47,432 nucleotides of DNA, from assembly GCA_028868735.1 (NCBI GenBank), contig JAGWTW010000017.1:1-47432 (forward strand), written 5' to 3'. Below, one piece after another: positions 1 to 8,511 of this stretch. The notes below the pieces were generated by a model. It had not been told where the DNA came from. It was given only the letters and a program-made list of their open reading frames with translations, and did no database searches. The number at the start of each line of letters is the position of its first letter. Positions within the stretch are counted from its first letter, which is position 1. Position numbers and translations under genes: made by a program. This stretch comes from Hyphomicrobiales bacterium (GTDB lineage: Bacteria > Pseudomonadota > Alphaproteobacteria > Rhizobiales > Beijerinckiaceae).

Positions 1-140
1 AGAAGCCCCCCCCCGAGACTTGAGCGAATTAGCTTTATCTTAACCAATGCGTTTCGACCGTCTGTGCTAATTTGGCAACTTGTGAATTTTTTTCCTCGGC
101 CCCTGAATAGCGCCGCCAAAGCCTGGCGCCGTAATGTACG

Positions 141-155
141 CCCAATTGAATTGGG
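141..155. promoter_or_regulatory. Inverted repeat upstream of the acyl-CoA synthetase gene
   Basis: A perfect 7-bp inverted repeat with a 1-nt centre (CCCAATT-G-AATTGGG) lies 5 nt before the GGAG ribosome binding site at 161-164. Its position just before the likely start codon at 173 suits an operator or a small leader hairpin. No regulator gene adjoins it, so the role is inferred only from symmetry and position. Confidence 0.3.
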
Positions 156-172
156 GCCTCGGAGATACGCCA

Positions 173-1834
173 ATGACACGGGACGCGGCGCTTGCGACAG
201 GGACCGCCTATGCGGACGCCTACCGCGCCTTCGACTTCGCGAAAGCCGCGCGGGCGCTCGCCGGCGATCTCGCGGCGAACGTCAACGTCTGCGTCGAATG
301 CTGCGACCGCTGGGCCGGCGACCCCGGGCGTCTCGCGCTGCGCTGGCGCGACGCCGACGGCCGCGCGAAAGATGTGACGTTCGCCGCGTTGCGCGACGCC
401 TCGGCGCGTTTCGCCAATCTGCTCGTGCGCCTCGGCGTGCGGCCGGGCGACCGCGTCGCCGGCATGTTGCCGCGCACGCCCGATCTTCTCACCGTCATCC
501 TCGGAACCTGGCGCGCAGGCGCGGTCTATCAGCCGCTCTTCACCGCGTTCGGTCCCAAGGCGATCGAGCATCGGCTCTCGACCAGCAAGGCGAAACTCGT
601 CGTCACCGATCCCGCGAACCGCGCCAAGCTCGACGAGGTTCCGAACGCGCCTGACATCGCCGTCGTGACGCCGGCCGCCGGCCCGCAGCCGATGCGCGCG
701 GGCGACATCGACCTCGCCGCGGAACTCGCGCGGCAGTCGACGGATTTCGCGCCCGTCCCGCGCTCGGGCGACGATCTCTTTCTGCTGATGTCGACCTCCG
801 GCACGACCGGCCTGCCGAAGGGCGTGCCCGTCCCGATCAAGGCGCTCGTCGCCTTCCGCACCTACATGACCGGCGCGGTCGACCTGCGCCCCGACGACGT
901 GTTCTGGAACGTCGCCGATCCCGGCTGGGCCTACGGCCTTTATTACGCCGTCACCGGGCCGCTGATGCTCGGCTGCGCGACGACCTTCTACGACGGACCC
1001 TTCACGGTGGAATCGACCTACCGGCTGATCGAGGAGCTCGGCGTCGTCAATCTCGCCGGTTCGCCGACCGCCTTCCGCCTGCTGATCGCCGCCGGCCCGG
1101 AAGCAGCCGCCCGCGTGAAAGGCAAACTGCGCGTCGTCTCCAGCGCCGGCGAACCGCTCAACCCCGAAGTCATCCGCTGGTTCAACGAACATCTCGCCGC
1201 GCCGATCGGCGATCATTACGGACAGACGGAAATCGCGATGGTGGTGAACAACCATCACGGGCTGCCGCACGAGATGCGGATCGGCTCGGCCGGCTTTTCC
1301 ATGCCGGGATTCCGCATGGTGGTTCTGGACGACGAGGATCGCGAACTGCCGGCGAACGTTCCGGGCGTGCTGGCGGTCGATGTCGCGAAATCGCCGGCCA
1401 TGTTCTTCACGGGCTATCTCGACGAGACGACGCCGGCCGTGCGCAACGGCTATTACCGCACCGGCGATACAGTGGAGCTCGAACCTTCAGGCCATATCAG
1501 CTTCGTCGGCCGCTCCGACGACGTCATTACTTCTTCGGGCTATCGCATCGGTCCGTTCGACGTCGAAAGCGCGCTGCTCGAACACCCTTCCGTCGTCGAG
1601 ACGGCCGTGGTCGGCAAGCCCGATCCCGAACGCACGGAAATCGTGAAGGCGTTCGTCGTGCTGAAGCCCGGCTACGCCGGCGGCCCGGAACTCGAGGAAG
1701 AATTGCGCCAGCACGTGCGCAAGCGCCTCTCCGCCCATGCCTATCCCCGCGAAATCGCCTTCGTCGCCAGCCTGCCGAAGACGCCGAGCGGCAAGATCCA
1801 GCGCTTCATCCTCCGCAATGCGGAGAAGGGCTGA
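173..1834 (+). CDS. AMP-forming acyl-CoA synthetase (acetyl-/medium-chain acyl-CoA synthetase type)
   Basis: The product (553 aa) belongs to the ANL superfamily of adenylate-forming enzymes, which activate a carboxylate with ATP to an acyl-adenylate and then make the CoA thioester in the cytosol. The phosphate-binding motif STSGTTGLPKG is present, followed by the aromatic and YGQTE motifs (GDHYGQTEIA), the hinge region SDDVITSSGYRIGP, and the C-terminal catalytic lysine in TPSGKIQR (about K541). The length fits acyl-CoA synthetases of the AcsA/ACSM type. An upstream in-frame ATG exists at 134, but the ATG at 173 has a GGAG at 161-164 with good spacing and is preferred. It converges on the BLUF gene 20 nt away. 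The acyl substrate (acetate, propionate, butyrate or longer) cannot be told from the sequence. No neighbour points to a specific pathway. Confidence 0.9.
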   Translation: MTRDAALATGTAYADAYRAFDFAKAARALAGDLAANVNVCVECCDRWAGDPGRLALRWRDADGRAKDVTFAALRDASARFANLLVRLGVRPGDRVAGMLPRTPDLLTVILGTWRAGAVYQPLFTAFGPKAIEHRLSTSKAKLVVTDPANRAKLDEVPNAPDIAVVTPAAGPQPMRAGDIDLAAELARQSTDFAPVPRSGDDLFLLMSTSGTTGLPKGVPVPIKALVAFRTYMTGAVDLRPDDVFWNVADPGWAYGLYYAVTGPLMLGCATTFYDGPFTVESTYRLIEELGVVNLAGSPTAFRLLIAAGPEAAARVKGKLRVVSSAGEPLNPEVIRWFNEHLAAPIGDHYGQTEIAMVVNNHHGLPHEMRIGSAGFSMPGFRMVVLDDEDRELPANVPGVLAVDVAKSPAMFFTGYLDETTPAVRNGYYRTGDTVELEPSGHISFVGRSDDVITSSGYRIGPFDVESALLEHPSVVETAVVGKPDPERTEIVKAFVVLKPGYAGGPELEEELRQHVRKRLSAHAYPREIAFVASLPKTPSGKIQRFILRNAEKG

Positions 1835-1853
1835 GCGCGAACGGCGTGCGCGG

Positions 1854-2291
1854 CTAGCAAACGGCCTTTCGCATGATCGGAACTTCGGACATTGCGAGCA
1901 CCGCGCGGATCATCGCGCTCATCCGCGCAGGCGCGAGCTGTGCGTTTTTTTCGCCGGCCGCCACGACCGCCTGAAATTCCGGCCGCCGCGCAACGTCGCG
2001 GTCGAGCAACGACATGCCCCACCCCTCGAAGCGCACGTCGCGCAGGGCTTCGTCGTCGATCCTGACGACGCCGAAATGCCGCTCGTCCCGGCTGATCCGG
2101 GCGAACAGCGTGTCGATCGCCGCTTCCTCGCCCGCGATTATCTGAAAGAAGTTGAGCCCGTTGAAGGCGAGCACGCCGGAGATGCGGTTTTCGGCGTTGG
2201 ACGCGGCGAAGTCGATCGCCATGCGCTCGACTTCTTCGACCGGCATCGACGAGCTAGCGGTGCTGACGTAACAAATTACTTTGTAAGGCAT
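1854..2291 (-). CDS. Stand-alone BLUF-domain blue-light photoreceptor
   Basis: The protein (145 aa) is a short BLUF (sensor of blue light using FAD) protein. The photoactive residues fall at the same positions as in the cyanobacterial PixD family: Tyr8 (CYVSTAS), Asn32, Gln50 (FFQIIAGE) and the Trp91-x-Met93 pair (EGWGM). The ISGVL and SRDERHFG segments are also typical of the fold. The domain spans about residues 2-95, and the remaining 50 residues form a short C-terminal extension without a recognised output domain. It probably signals by protein-protein contact, as other short BLUF proteins do. No partner gene lies next to it: the gene on the 3' side is a convergent acyl-CoA synthetase, and upstream is a tcuB relic. 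A photoreceptor suggests a host that lives in light or adjusts surface behaviour to it. Confidence 0.9.
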   Translation of the reverse strand: MPYKVICYVSTASSSMPVEEVERMAIDFAASNAENRISGVLAFNGLNFFQIIAGEEAAIDTLFARISRDERHFGVVRIDDEALRDVRFEGWGMSLLDRDVARRPEFQAVVAAGEKNAQLAPARMSAMIRAVLAMSEVPIMRKAVC

Positions 2292-2428
2292 TGATTTCTA
2301 TCCAAACCGCAATGCCGCAATTCTACACGCCGCGGCGTTGCGATCAACCGCAGGCGGCAGCGGCCGCCCGCGGCTGGTGACAGGCGGGACCCAGAGTCTG
2401 TTCAGTATCGCCAAACATCGCCGAAGCA

Positions 2429-2738
2429 TGAACACGTCGTCAGCGCGCCCAGCGCGCTGGACGGCCTGGGCCTCGTCGCCGGGCCGATCGGACTACTGAC
2501 CGCCGGGGCGACCGCGATCCCGCGCCGAACGATCCCGGCCGGACGGGGCAGGACGCCGTATTTCTGATCACGCTGCTGGCGACCGGCGCGAGCGGGCTCG
2601 CCCTGCTGGGCCTGCGCGCCACGCCGGCCACGGGTCTGCTGCTGGCCGTTCGTCTCGGCGTCGTCGCCGCGCTGTGTCTGTCCATGCCTATGGAAAATTC
2701 GTGCATGGATTCGACCGTCTTGCCTCCCTCGAACGTAA
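2429..2738 (+). pseudogene. Frameshifted relic of a tcuB-like gene (C-terminal part)
   Basis: Pieces of this stretch translate to a sequence clearly related to the C-terminal half of the intact TcuB at 9029-10141, but they lie in three successive frames. The segment around 2451-2490 gives LDGLGLVAGPIG (intact copy: LGGLGLVIGPIG). After a shift near 2550 the next frame gives VFLITLLATGASGLALLGLR (intact copy: FIVMLLLTALTGLALLALR). After a further shift near 2688 the frame gives YGKFVHGFDRLASL (intact copy: YSRFVHGLYRFAAL). The cysteine-rich N-terminal half is missing. The relic lies on the same strand as, and directly upstream of, the TRAP transporter genes, so an ancestral tcuB probably stood beside this transporter. 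The comparison was made by eye. A longer minus-strand open frame here is a shadow. Confidence 0.72.
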
Positions 2739-2864
2739 TGGATACGAATTGAAAGCGCTACGGTCCGAATCCGCTCCTGAATCGCCCGACGGTGCGCGAA
2801 CGGATGAGGCTGGCTGCACGGCGGAAACCGCAGAGACGGGACCGCATCGTCGAGAGAGGGAAAC

Positions 2865-3869
2865 ATGAAGATTTCACGTCGTCAGTTCGCCGCGGGCGCG
2901 GCCGCAACCGGCGGTCTGATCGCCTGCCCGGCGGTCGCCCAGCAGGCGCCCATCGTCATCAAGTTCAGCCACGTCGTCACCAACGACACGCCCAAGGGCA
3001 AGGGCGCGCTGAAATTCAAGGAACTCGCCGAGAAATACACGGACGGGAAGGTCAAGGTCGAGGTCTATCCCAACTCCTCTCTCTACAAGGACAAGGAAGA
3101 GATCGAGGCGCTGCAGCTCGGCGCGGTGCAGATGCTGGCGCCGGCGACGGCCAAGTTCGCGCCGCTCGGCGCCAAGGAGTTCGAGGCGCTCGATCTGCCG
3201 TTCGCCTTCAAGGACGACGAAAACTTCCAGAAGGCGATGAAGGGCCCGCTCGCGCAGTTCCTGTTCTCGAAGCTCGAGCCCAAAGGCGTGAAGGGCCTCG
3301 CTTTCTGGGACAACGGCTTCCACATGTTCTCCGCCAACAAGCCGCTCATCAAGCCTGCCGACCTGCAGGGCGTGAAGGTGCGCATTTCCGGCTCGAAGGT
3401 CGCCGACAGATACTTCCGGCTGTGCGGCGCGATCCCGCAGATCCTCGCCTTCTCGGAAGTCTATCAGGCGCTGCAGACCGGCGTCGTCGACGGCTGCGAA
3501 AACACGCCGTCGAACTATCTGACGCAGAAGTTCTACGAAGTGCAGAAGAACATCACGATCGCCCGCCACGCCCATCTGCAATATGCGGTCATCGTGAATT
3601 CGAAATATTGGGAAGGCCTGCCGCCCGACGTGCGCACAGCCCTGGAAAAGGCGATGTCCGAGGCCACCGATTTCACGAATAAAGACGCCCAGCAGGACAA
3701 CGCCGAGGCGCTCGAGACGATGAAGAAGTCGGGGAAGTGCGAATTCCACGTCGCCACCGATGCCGAGCGCGCGGCCTGGAAGACGGCGATGGACCCGACC
3801 TACGAATGGGCGATCGGCCGCGTCGGCAAGGAAGCCGTCGACATGATCCGCAAGGCTTCCGCAGCCTGA
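2865..3869 (+). CDS. dctP: TRAP transporter substrate-binding protein, DctP family
   Basis: This 334-aa periplasmic protein captures a carboxylate ligand and hands it to the DctQM permease. The N-terminus carries a twin-arginine type signal (SRRQFAAGAAATGG, then a cleavage region near ACPAVAQQA), so it may be exported folded by Tat. Typical DctP stretches follow: IKFSHVVTNDTPKGKGA, VEVYPNSSLYKDKEEIEALQ, the ligand-binding GVKVRISGS segment whose arginine binds the carboxylate in this family, and FSEVYQALQTGVVDGCENT. GAGAGGG stands just before the start. The gene heads a run dctP-dctQ-dctM-prpF on one strand, with nearby tcuAB, so a tricarboxylate or unsaturated dicarboxylate is a reasonable guess for the ligand. 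The sequence alone does not prove it. Confidence 0.93.
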   Translation: MKISRRQFAAGAAATGGLIACPAVAQQAPIVIKFSHVVTNDTPKGKGALKFKELAEKYTDGKVKVEVYPNSSLYKDKEEIEALQLGAVQMLAPATAKFAPLGAKEFEALDLPFAFKDDENFQKAMKGPLAQFLFSKLEPKGVKGLAFWDNGFHMFSANKPLIKPADLQGVKVRISGSKVADRYFRLCGAIPQILAFSEVYQALQTGVVDGCENTPSNYLTQKFYEVQKNITIARHAHLQYAVIVNSKYWEGLPPDVRTALEKAMSEATDFTNKDAQQDNAEALETMKKSGKCEFHVATDAERAAWKTAMDPTYEWAIGRVGKEAVDMIRKASAA

Positions 3870-3932
3870 CTCTGGCAAGTGAACGGGCGGCCGTGGCGAC
3901 GCGGCCGCCTCGTTAAGCTGAGGGCGCCGACG

Positions 3933-4586
3933 GTGCTGCGCATACTCGATCGTCTCGAAGAGACCATAGTCGGCTCGCTGATCGCGGCCGCGACGCTGCT
4001 CATATTCGTTGCGGTGCTGCATCGCTACGGCGCCGACCTTTCGATCAAGCTGTCGAAATGGGCGGCCGCGCAAGGATTGATGACGCTGTCGAACGGGGCC
4101 AGGGACGTCTTCCTGTGGGTCAGTTCGTTTGACCTTTCCTGGGCGCAGGAGCTCTGCATCTTCATGTTCGTCTGGATGGCCAAGTTCGGCGCGGCCTATG
4201 GCGTGCGCACCGGCGTCCATGTCGGCGTCGATATCGCGCTGCAAAAACTGCATCCCGGCTCGCGCCACAAGGTGATCGTGTTCGGGCTTTTGTGCGGCGC
4301 GCTGTTCACCTTCGTGATCGGATCGTTCGGCGCGAAATTCGTCCGTGACATGTATCTCACCGGCCAGCAGTCGAACGATCTCGAAGCGCCGATGTGGCTC
4401 GTCTATCTCGCAATCCCGTGTGGCAGCCTGCTCATGTGCTTCCGTTTCCTTCAGGTCGCCTACAATTTCGCCCGCACCGGGGAATTGCCGCACACCGACG
4501 AGAGCCATGTCGAGGGGATCGACGAGGTCGAAAATTCACCGGTGTTCACCGAGCACGCCCATGCGGCCCCCGGAGCGAGGCCATGA
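3933..4586 (+). CDS. dctQ: TRAP transporter small permease, DctQ family
   Basis: The protein (217 aa from this start) is the small membrane subunit of the TRAP carrier. It has four hydrophobic segments, about residues 12-32, 65-90 (after a polar loop), 105-135 and 155-175. DctQ features include the LDRLEETIVG opening and the SWAQELCIFMFVWMAKFGAAYG stretch in two parts around the conserved E-L-x-I-F-x-W-x-x-F-G pattern. The GTG at 3933 is chosen because GAGGG at 3920-3924 sits 8 nt upstream and because it gives the usual DctQ N-terminus. An in-frame GTG at 3879 would add 18 mostly basic residues. The stop overlaps the dctM start by 4 nt (ATGA), showing translational coupling. The C-terminal tail past residue 180 is hydrophilic. 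Confidence 0.9.
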   Translation: MLRILDRLEETIVGSLIAAATLLIFVAVLHRYGADLSIKLSKWAAAQGLMTLSNGARDVFLWVSSFDLSWAQELCIFMFVWMAKFGAAYGVRTGVHVGVDIALQKLHPGSRHKVIVFGLLCGALFTFVIGSFGAKFVRDMYLTGQQSNDLEAPMWLVYLAIPCGSLLMCFRFLQVAYNFARTGELPHTDESHVEGIDEVENSPVFTEHAHAAPGARP

Positions 4587-6013
4587 GCGCGATCGCGGCC
4601 GACGCGGCGCCGCCTCCGCCTTCGCGATCCGGCTTCAGCCTCGGCGGCCTGATCATCTTCGTCCTGCCGATCGTTTTTGCGGCGCTCTGCTTCGCCAACA
4701 AGTTCGGCCTGATCGTCGTTCCGCCCGGGCCGCGCGTCGGCATCATCTTCGCGATGCTGATCTCGATGATGCTGACGGGTATGCCGATCTCGATCTCGCT
4801 CGGCCTGACCGTCCTCGTCTTCATCTACACGATGACGGCGGTGCCGCTGGATGCAGTCGCGCTCAAGCTTTTCACGGGCATCGAGAAGTTCGAGATCATG
4901 GCGATCCCGTTCTTCATTCTGGCCGGCAATTTTCTGACGCATGGCGGCGTGGCGCGGCGAATGATCCGGTTCGCCACATCGACCATCGGCCACTGGCACG
5001 GCGGGCTCGCGCTCGCCGGCATCGTGTCCTGCGCCATGTTCGCGCTGGTGTGCGGATCGAGCGTGGCGACCGTCGTGGCGATCGGCTCCGTGCTGCTGCC
5101 GGAAATGGTCAAGCACGGCTATCCCATGCGCTTCGGGGCCGCGGTCATCACGGTCGCCGGGTCGCTCGGCATTCTGATGCTGCCGTCGATCCCGAAGGTC
5201 ATCTACGCGATTTCCACAAACACCTCGATCGGCGCGCTGTTCGTCGCGGGCGTGCTGCCCGGCGTGATCCTGACGATCATGCTCTGCGCAGTGACATGGT
5301 GGATTTCCCGCAGCAGGAATTATCCGCGACTGTCTCGCGCGACCTGGCGCGAGTGCCTCACCGCGTTCCGCGAGAGCGTCTGGGGGCTGATGCTCGTCGT
5401 CATCATCATCGGCGGCATCTACACGGGCATCTTCACGGCGACCGAAGCCGCCGCCGTCAGCGCGATCTACGCTTTCTTCGTGTCGGTGTTCGTCTACGGC
5501 GAAATGGGCATGAAGGACGTGCCCCGCGTGCTGCTGCGCTCGGCCAACATGAGCGCGATGCTGCTCTACATTATCACCAACGCCACTCTTTTCTCGTTCG
5601 TACTCGCCAACGAAAACATCCCGAACGCGCTCGCCGACTGGTTGATCAGCCTGCACATGGGGCCGTGGGGCTTTCTGCTGGTCGTCAATCTGCTGCTGCT
5701 GATCGCCGGCAATTTCATGGATCCGAGCTCGATCATCCTCATCATGGCGCCCATCCTGTTCCCGACCGCGATGAAGCTCGGCGTCGATCCGATTCATTTC
5801 GGCATTCTCATCGACGTCAACATGGAGGTCGGTCTGTGCCATCCGCCTGTCGGGCTCAATCTTTATGTCGCCTCGGGCATTTCCAAGATCGGCATCACCG
5901 ATCTCACCAAGGCGGTCATGCCCTGGCTTCTGACGATGCTGGCCTTCCTCGTCCTCGTGACTTATGTACCCTGGCTGTCGCTGGTCTTGCCGAAAATGCT
6001 CGGAATGATGTAG
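4583..6013 (+). CDS. dctM: TRAP transporter large permease, DctM family
   Basis: This 476-aa polytopic protein (about 12 membrane segments) is the transport channel, which uses an ion gradient to import the ligand delivered by DctP. Characteristic DctM segments are visible: GMPISISLGLTVLVF, the FEIMAIPFFILAGNFLTHGG region, the CGSSVATVVAIGSVLLPEM turn, and GSLGILMLPSIPKVIYA, where most family members have a more proline-rich LIPPS. Near the C-terminus are NFMDPSSIILIMAPILFP and HFGILIDVNMEVGLCHPPVG, which fit the family signature. The ATG at 4583 overlaps the dctQ stop. A farther upstream in-frame start would bury it in dctQ and add non-homologous residues, so it is rejected. The next gene, prpF, starts 17 nt downstream in the same operon. 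Confidence 0.93.
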   Translation: MSAIAADAAPPPPSRSGFSLGGLIIFVLPIVFAALCFANKFGLIVVPPGPRVGIIFAMLISMMLTGMPISISLGLTVLVFIYTMTAVPLDAVALKLFTGIEKFEIMAIPFFILAGNFLTHGGVARRMIRFATSTIGHWHGGLALAGIVSCAMFALVCGSSVATVVAIGSVLLPEMVKHGYPMRFGAAVITVAGSLGILMLPSIPKVIYAISTNTSIGALFVAGVLPGVILTIMLCAVTWWISRSRNYPRLSRATWRECLTAFRESVWGLMLVVIIIGGIYTGIFTATEAAAVSAIYAFFVSVFVYGEMGMKDVPRVLLRSANMSAMLLYIITNATLFSFVLANENIPNALADWLISLHMGPWGFLLVVNLLLLIAGNFMDPSSIILIMAPILFPTAMKLGVDPIHFGILIDVNMEVGLCHPPVGLNLYVASGISKIGITDLTKAVMPWLLTMLAFLVLVTYVPWLSLVLPKMLGMM

Positions 6014-6030
6014 GCGGCGGAGGCTGACGA

Positions 6031-7116
6031 ATGCGGGATTTCATTGCCGTTCCTTGTCTGTTCATGCGGGGCGGCACATCGCGCGGCCCTTATTTCGACG
6101 CGGCCGATCTCCCGGCTGATCCCGCAGCCCGCGACCGCTTTTTGCTGGCAGCCATGGGCTCGCCCGACATCCGCCAGATCGACGGCCTCGGCGGGGCGAC
6201 GACGTTGACCAGCAAGATCGCCATCGTCTCGAAGTCCACGCGGCCCGGTTGCGATGTCGATTATCTGTTTGCGCAGGCTGACATTGAAAAGCCGCTGATC
6301 GATACCGCGCCGTCCTGCGGCAATATGCTTGCCGGCGTCGGTCCGTTTGCGATCGAACGCGGGCTCGTCGCCGCGGAGGACGGCGAAACGCGGGTCACGA
6401 TTTTCAACGTCAATACGTCATCGCGCATCGAAGCATTGGTGCAGACGCCGGGTCGCGTCGTGGCTTATGACGGCGACGCGCGGATCGACGGCGTGCCGGG
6501 AACGGCCGCGCCGATCATTCTCAATTTCATGGATGTCGTCGGTTCGAAGACGGGAAAATTGCTGCCGACCGGCAAGGCGCGCGACGTGATCGACGGCGTC
6601 GAGGTGACATGTATCGACGTCGCGATGCCGATGATCCTTATGCGTGCGCGCGATCTGGGTCTTGATGGCGCAGAGGGAAAGAGCGCATTCGACGGCGACC
6701 GGGCGCTGATGGCGCGGATCGAGGCCATACGCTTGCAGGCTGGCCGGCTGATGGGCCTGGGCGACGTCTCGGACAAGGTCGTGCCGAAGGTCGGCGTGCT
6801 GTCGGCAGCCCGCAAGGGCGGTACGATCACGTCCCGCTATCTGACGCCGCACGCCCTGCACGCCGCCCATGCGGTCACCGGCGGCGTCTGCGTCGCGTCC
6901 GCCTGCGGCGTCAAAGGTTCGATCGCACATGAATTTGCGACCGAAGACCCGGCGAATCCACGCAACGTTGTCATCGAACATCCCAGCGGCGAGATCGAAA
7001 TCCTGCTGACGACGAAGGGCGAGGGCGAAAACGTGTCGATCACCGCCGGAACATTGCGGACTGCGCGTCTCATCATGCGCGGCGAGGTTCTCGTGCCGCG
7101 CAGGCTGATGGACTGA
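6031..7116 (+). CDS. PrpF-family isomerase/tautomerase (aconitate isomerase or 4-oxalomesaconate tautomerase type)
   Basis: The product (361 aa) belongs to the PrpF family, built from two diaminopimelate-epimerase-like halves. Family members move a C=C bond or isomerise cis/trans in unsaturated tricarboxylates: 2-methylaconitate for PrpF, trans-aconitate, and 4-oxalomesaconate for GalD. The opening (VPCLFMRGGTSRGPYFD) and the DGLGGATTLTSKIAIV, DTAPSCGNMLAGVGPFAIE and ACGVKGSIAHEFA segments are strong family marks. Lysine and cysteine residues of the active-site region (SK in LTSK, SCGN) are present. The start has GGAGG 8 nt upstream. It sits directly behind the TRAP genes and close to tcuAB, so interconversion of aconitate isomers, or of a substituted aconitate, is a plausible job. 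No 2-methylcitrate genes (prpB, prpC, acnD) lie in the window, which argues against the classical propionate role. Confidence 0.87.
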   Translation: MRDFIAVPCLFMRGGTSRGPYFDAADLPADPAARDRFLLAAMGSPDIRQIDGLGGATTLTSKIAIVSKSTRPGCDVDYLFAQADIEKPLIDTAPSCGNMLAGVGPFAIERGLVAAEDGETRVTIFNVNTSSRIEALVQTPGRVVAYDGDARIDGVPGTAAPIILNFMDVVGSKTGKLLPTGKARDVIDGVEVTCIDVAMPMILMRARDLGLDGAEGKSAFDGDRALMARIEAIRLQAGRLMGLGDVSDKVVPKVGVLSAARKGGTITSRYLTPHALHAAHAVTGGVCVASACGVKGSIAHEFATEDPANPRNVVIEHPSGEIEILLTTKGEGENVSITAGTLRTARLIMRGEVLVPRRLMD

Positions 7117-7143
7117 CTGAGAGGCGCCTGCCCGAATTGCGCG

Positions 7144-8511
7144 TCACACGCGGCGCGTCGAGGCAAGCACGCGGTCGACCATCTGCGGCGCAAGGCCGAG
7201 ATAATTGCCCGGCGTCGTCAGGCGCGCGATCGTTGCGCGGTCAATACGGTTTGTGACCCGCGGATCGGCGGACAGCGCCTCGGCGAGGCTTATCTGTTTT
7301 TCATTCGCCACGCGGCAGGCGTCATAGACGACGTCGTGCGCGTCCTGGCGGCCAATCTGCGGCGCGAGGCCCATCATGACCGCTTCGGCGACGATGAGTC
7401 CGCGGCTGATGTCGAGATTTTTCGCCATCTGCTTCTCATCGACGATCAGTCCGCCGAGAGCGAACTTGGCCTGATGCAACGCGCCGGCGGCGAGCACGAA
7501 GCTTTCCGGAATCGCCATCCATTCAGCGTGCCAGGGACCAGTGGCGCGTTCGAAATCCTGCACCATCGCGTCCAGCATCAGTCCGGCGTGCTGACGCACG
7601 CCCTTGCAGGCCGCCAGCATCAGTTCGGACGAGATCGGATTGCGTTTCTGCGGCATGGTCGAGGATGCGCCGCGCCCCTTGACGAAAGGTTCGTAGACCT
7701 CGGCGAATTCGGTCGACGCCATGATCATGATGTCGAGGGCGATTTTTCCGAGCGAACCGGTCGCCAGGGCCAGAAAATTGATGACTTCCGCCAGCCCGTC
7801 GCGCGCGACATGCCAGGTGGAAATGGGCACACCGAGCCCCAGTTCCTCGCACAGCGCCGCCTGCACCTCGAATCCCTTGTCGCCAAGCGATGCGAGCGTG
7901 CCGGCTGCGCCGGCAAATTCGCCGACAAGAACGCGCGGCTTCAATTGATCGAGACGTTCGGCGTGACGGTCGAACATGGCTAGCCAGATCGCGGTTTTGT
8001 AGCCGAACGTGGCCGGCAGCGCCTGCTGCAAATGGGTGCGGCCGGCGATCGGCGTATCGCGATGGCGTTTCGAGAGATCCGCGAGAATTTTGCGGAGATC
8101 AGCGATCTCCTGTTCGATGACCTCCAGGCCCGCGCGCACCTGGAGGATGACGGCGGTGTCCATGATGTCCTGCGTCGTCGCGCCCCAGTGCACATAGCGG
8201 CCGGACTCGCCGCACTGCTTCGCCATCTGGTGGACGAGCGGCAGGATCGGATAGCCGACGATATCAGTCTCGTGGCGCAGCAGATCGAAATCGAACGCGG
8301 AAACATCCGTGCGCTTCGCGATCTCTTCTGCCGCCTCGGCGGGAATGACGCCGCAGCGCGCTTCGGCCTTCGCCAGCGCGATCTCGACCTCTGCGTAGCG
8401 GGAGATCAGCGCGTAGTCGGAAAAGATTTCGCGCATGCGCGGCGTACCGAAGGCGTCGCGGAACAGGATGGAGTCGAGGACGGTCGTGGCGGTCGGAACG
8501 GCGGGGCGCAT
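7144..8511 (-). CDS. Fumarase/aspartase-superfamily lyase (PcaB-like, 3-carboxymuconate cycloisomerase or adenylosuccinate-lyase fold)
   Basis: The product (455 aa) has the superfamily signature GASSTMPQKRNP at residues 281-292, with the catalytic serine in the SS pair, and the other two active-site stretches, HWGATTQDIMDT (from residue 108) and GRTHLQQA (His160). The overall sequence resembles the PcaB branch more than true fumarases or argininosuccinate lyases. Enzymes of this fold eliminate or add across a fumarate-like bond. PcaB itself cycloisomerises 3-carboxy-cis,cis-muconate, but no other protocatechuate genes are present here. The gene converges on prpF (27 nt between stops) and lies upstream-facing toward nothing recognisable, with tcuBA behind it on the same strand. 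A tricarboxylate or fumarate-releasing substrate related to the cluster is therefore likelier than muconate. AAGGG stands about 10 nt before the ATG. Confidence 0.8.
   Translation of the reverse strand: MRPAVPTATTVLDSILFRDAFGTPRMREIFSDYALISRYAEVEIALAKAEARCGVIPAEAAEEIAKRTDVSAFDFDLLRHETDIVGYPILPLVHQMAKQCGESGRYVHWGATTQDIMDTAVILQVRAGLEVIEQEIADLRKILADLSKRHRDTPIAGRTHLQQALPATFGYKTAIWLAMFDRHAERLDQLKPRVLVGEFAGAAGTLASLGDKGFEVQAALCEELGLGVPISTWHVARDGLAEVINFLALATGSLGKIALDIMIMASTEFAEVYEPFVKGRGASSTMPQKRNPISSELMLAACKGVRQHAGLMLDAMVQDFERATGPWHAEWMAIPESFVLAAGALHQAKFALGGLIVDEKQMAKNLDISRGLIVAEAVMMGLAPQIGRQDAHDVVYDACRVANEKQISLAEALSADPRVTNRIDRATIARLTTPGNYLGLAPQMVDRVLASTRRV

Noticed and set aside
2874..4508. Long minus-strand open frame (544 codons) opposite dctP and dctQ
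   Set aside because: It is antisense to well-supported TRAP genes, has a biased Arg/Asp/His/Glu-rich composition typical of GC-rich shadow frames, and shows no known domain.
4460..5842. Long minus-strand open frame opposite dctM
   Set aside because: It has extreme Asp/His/Arg bias and no motif, and the opposite strand carries a clear dctM.
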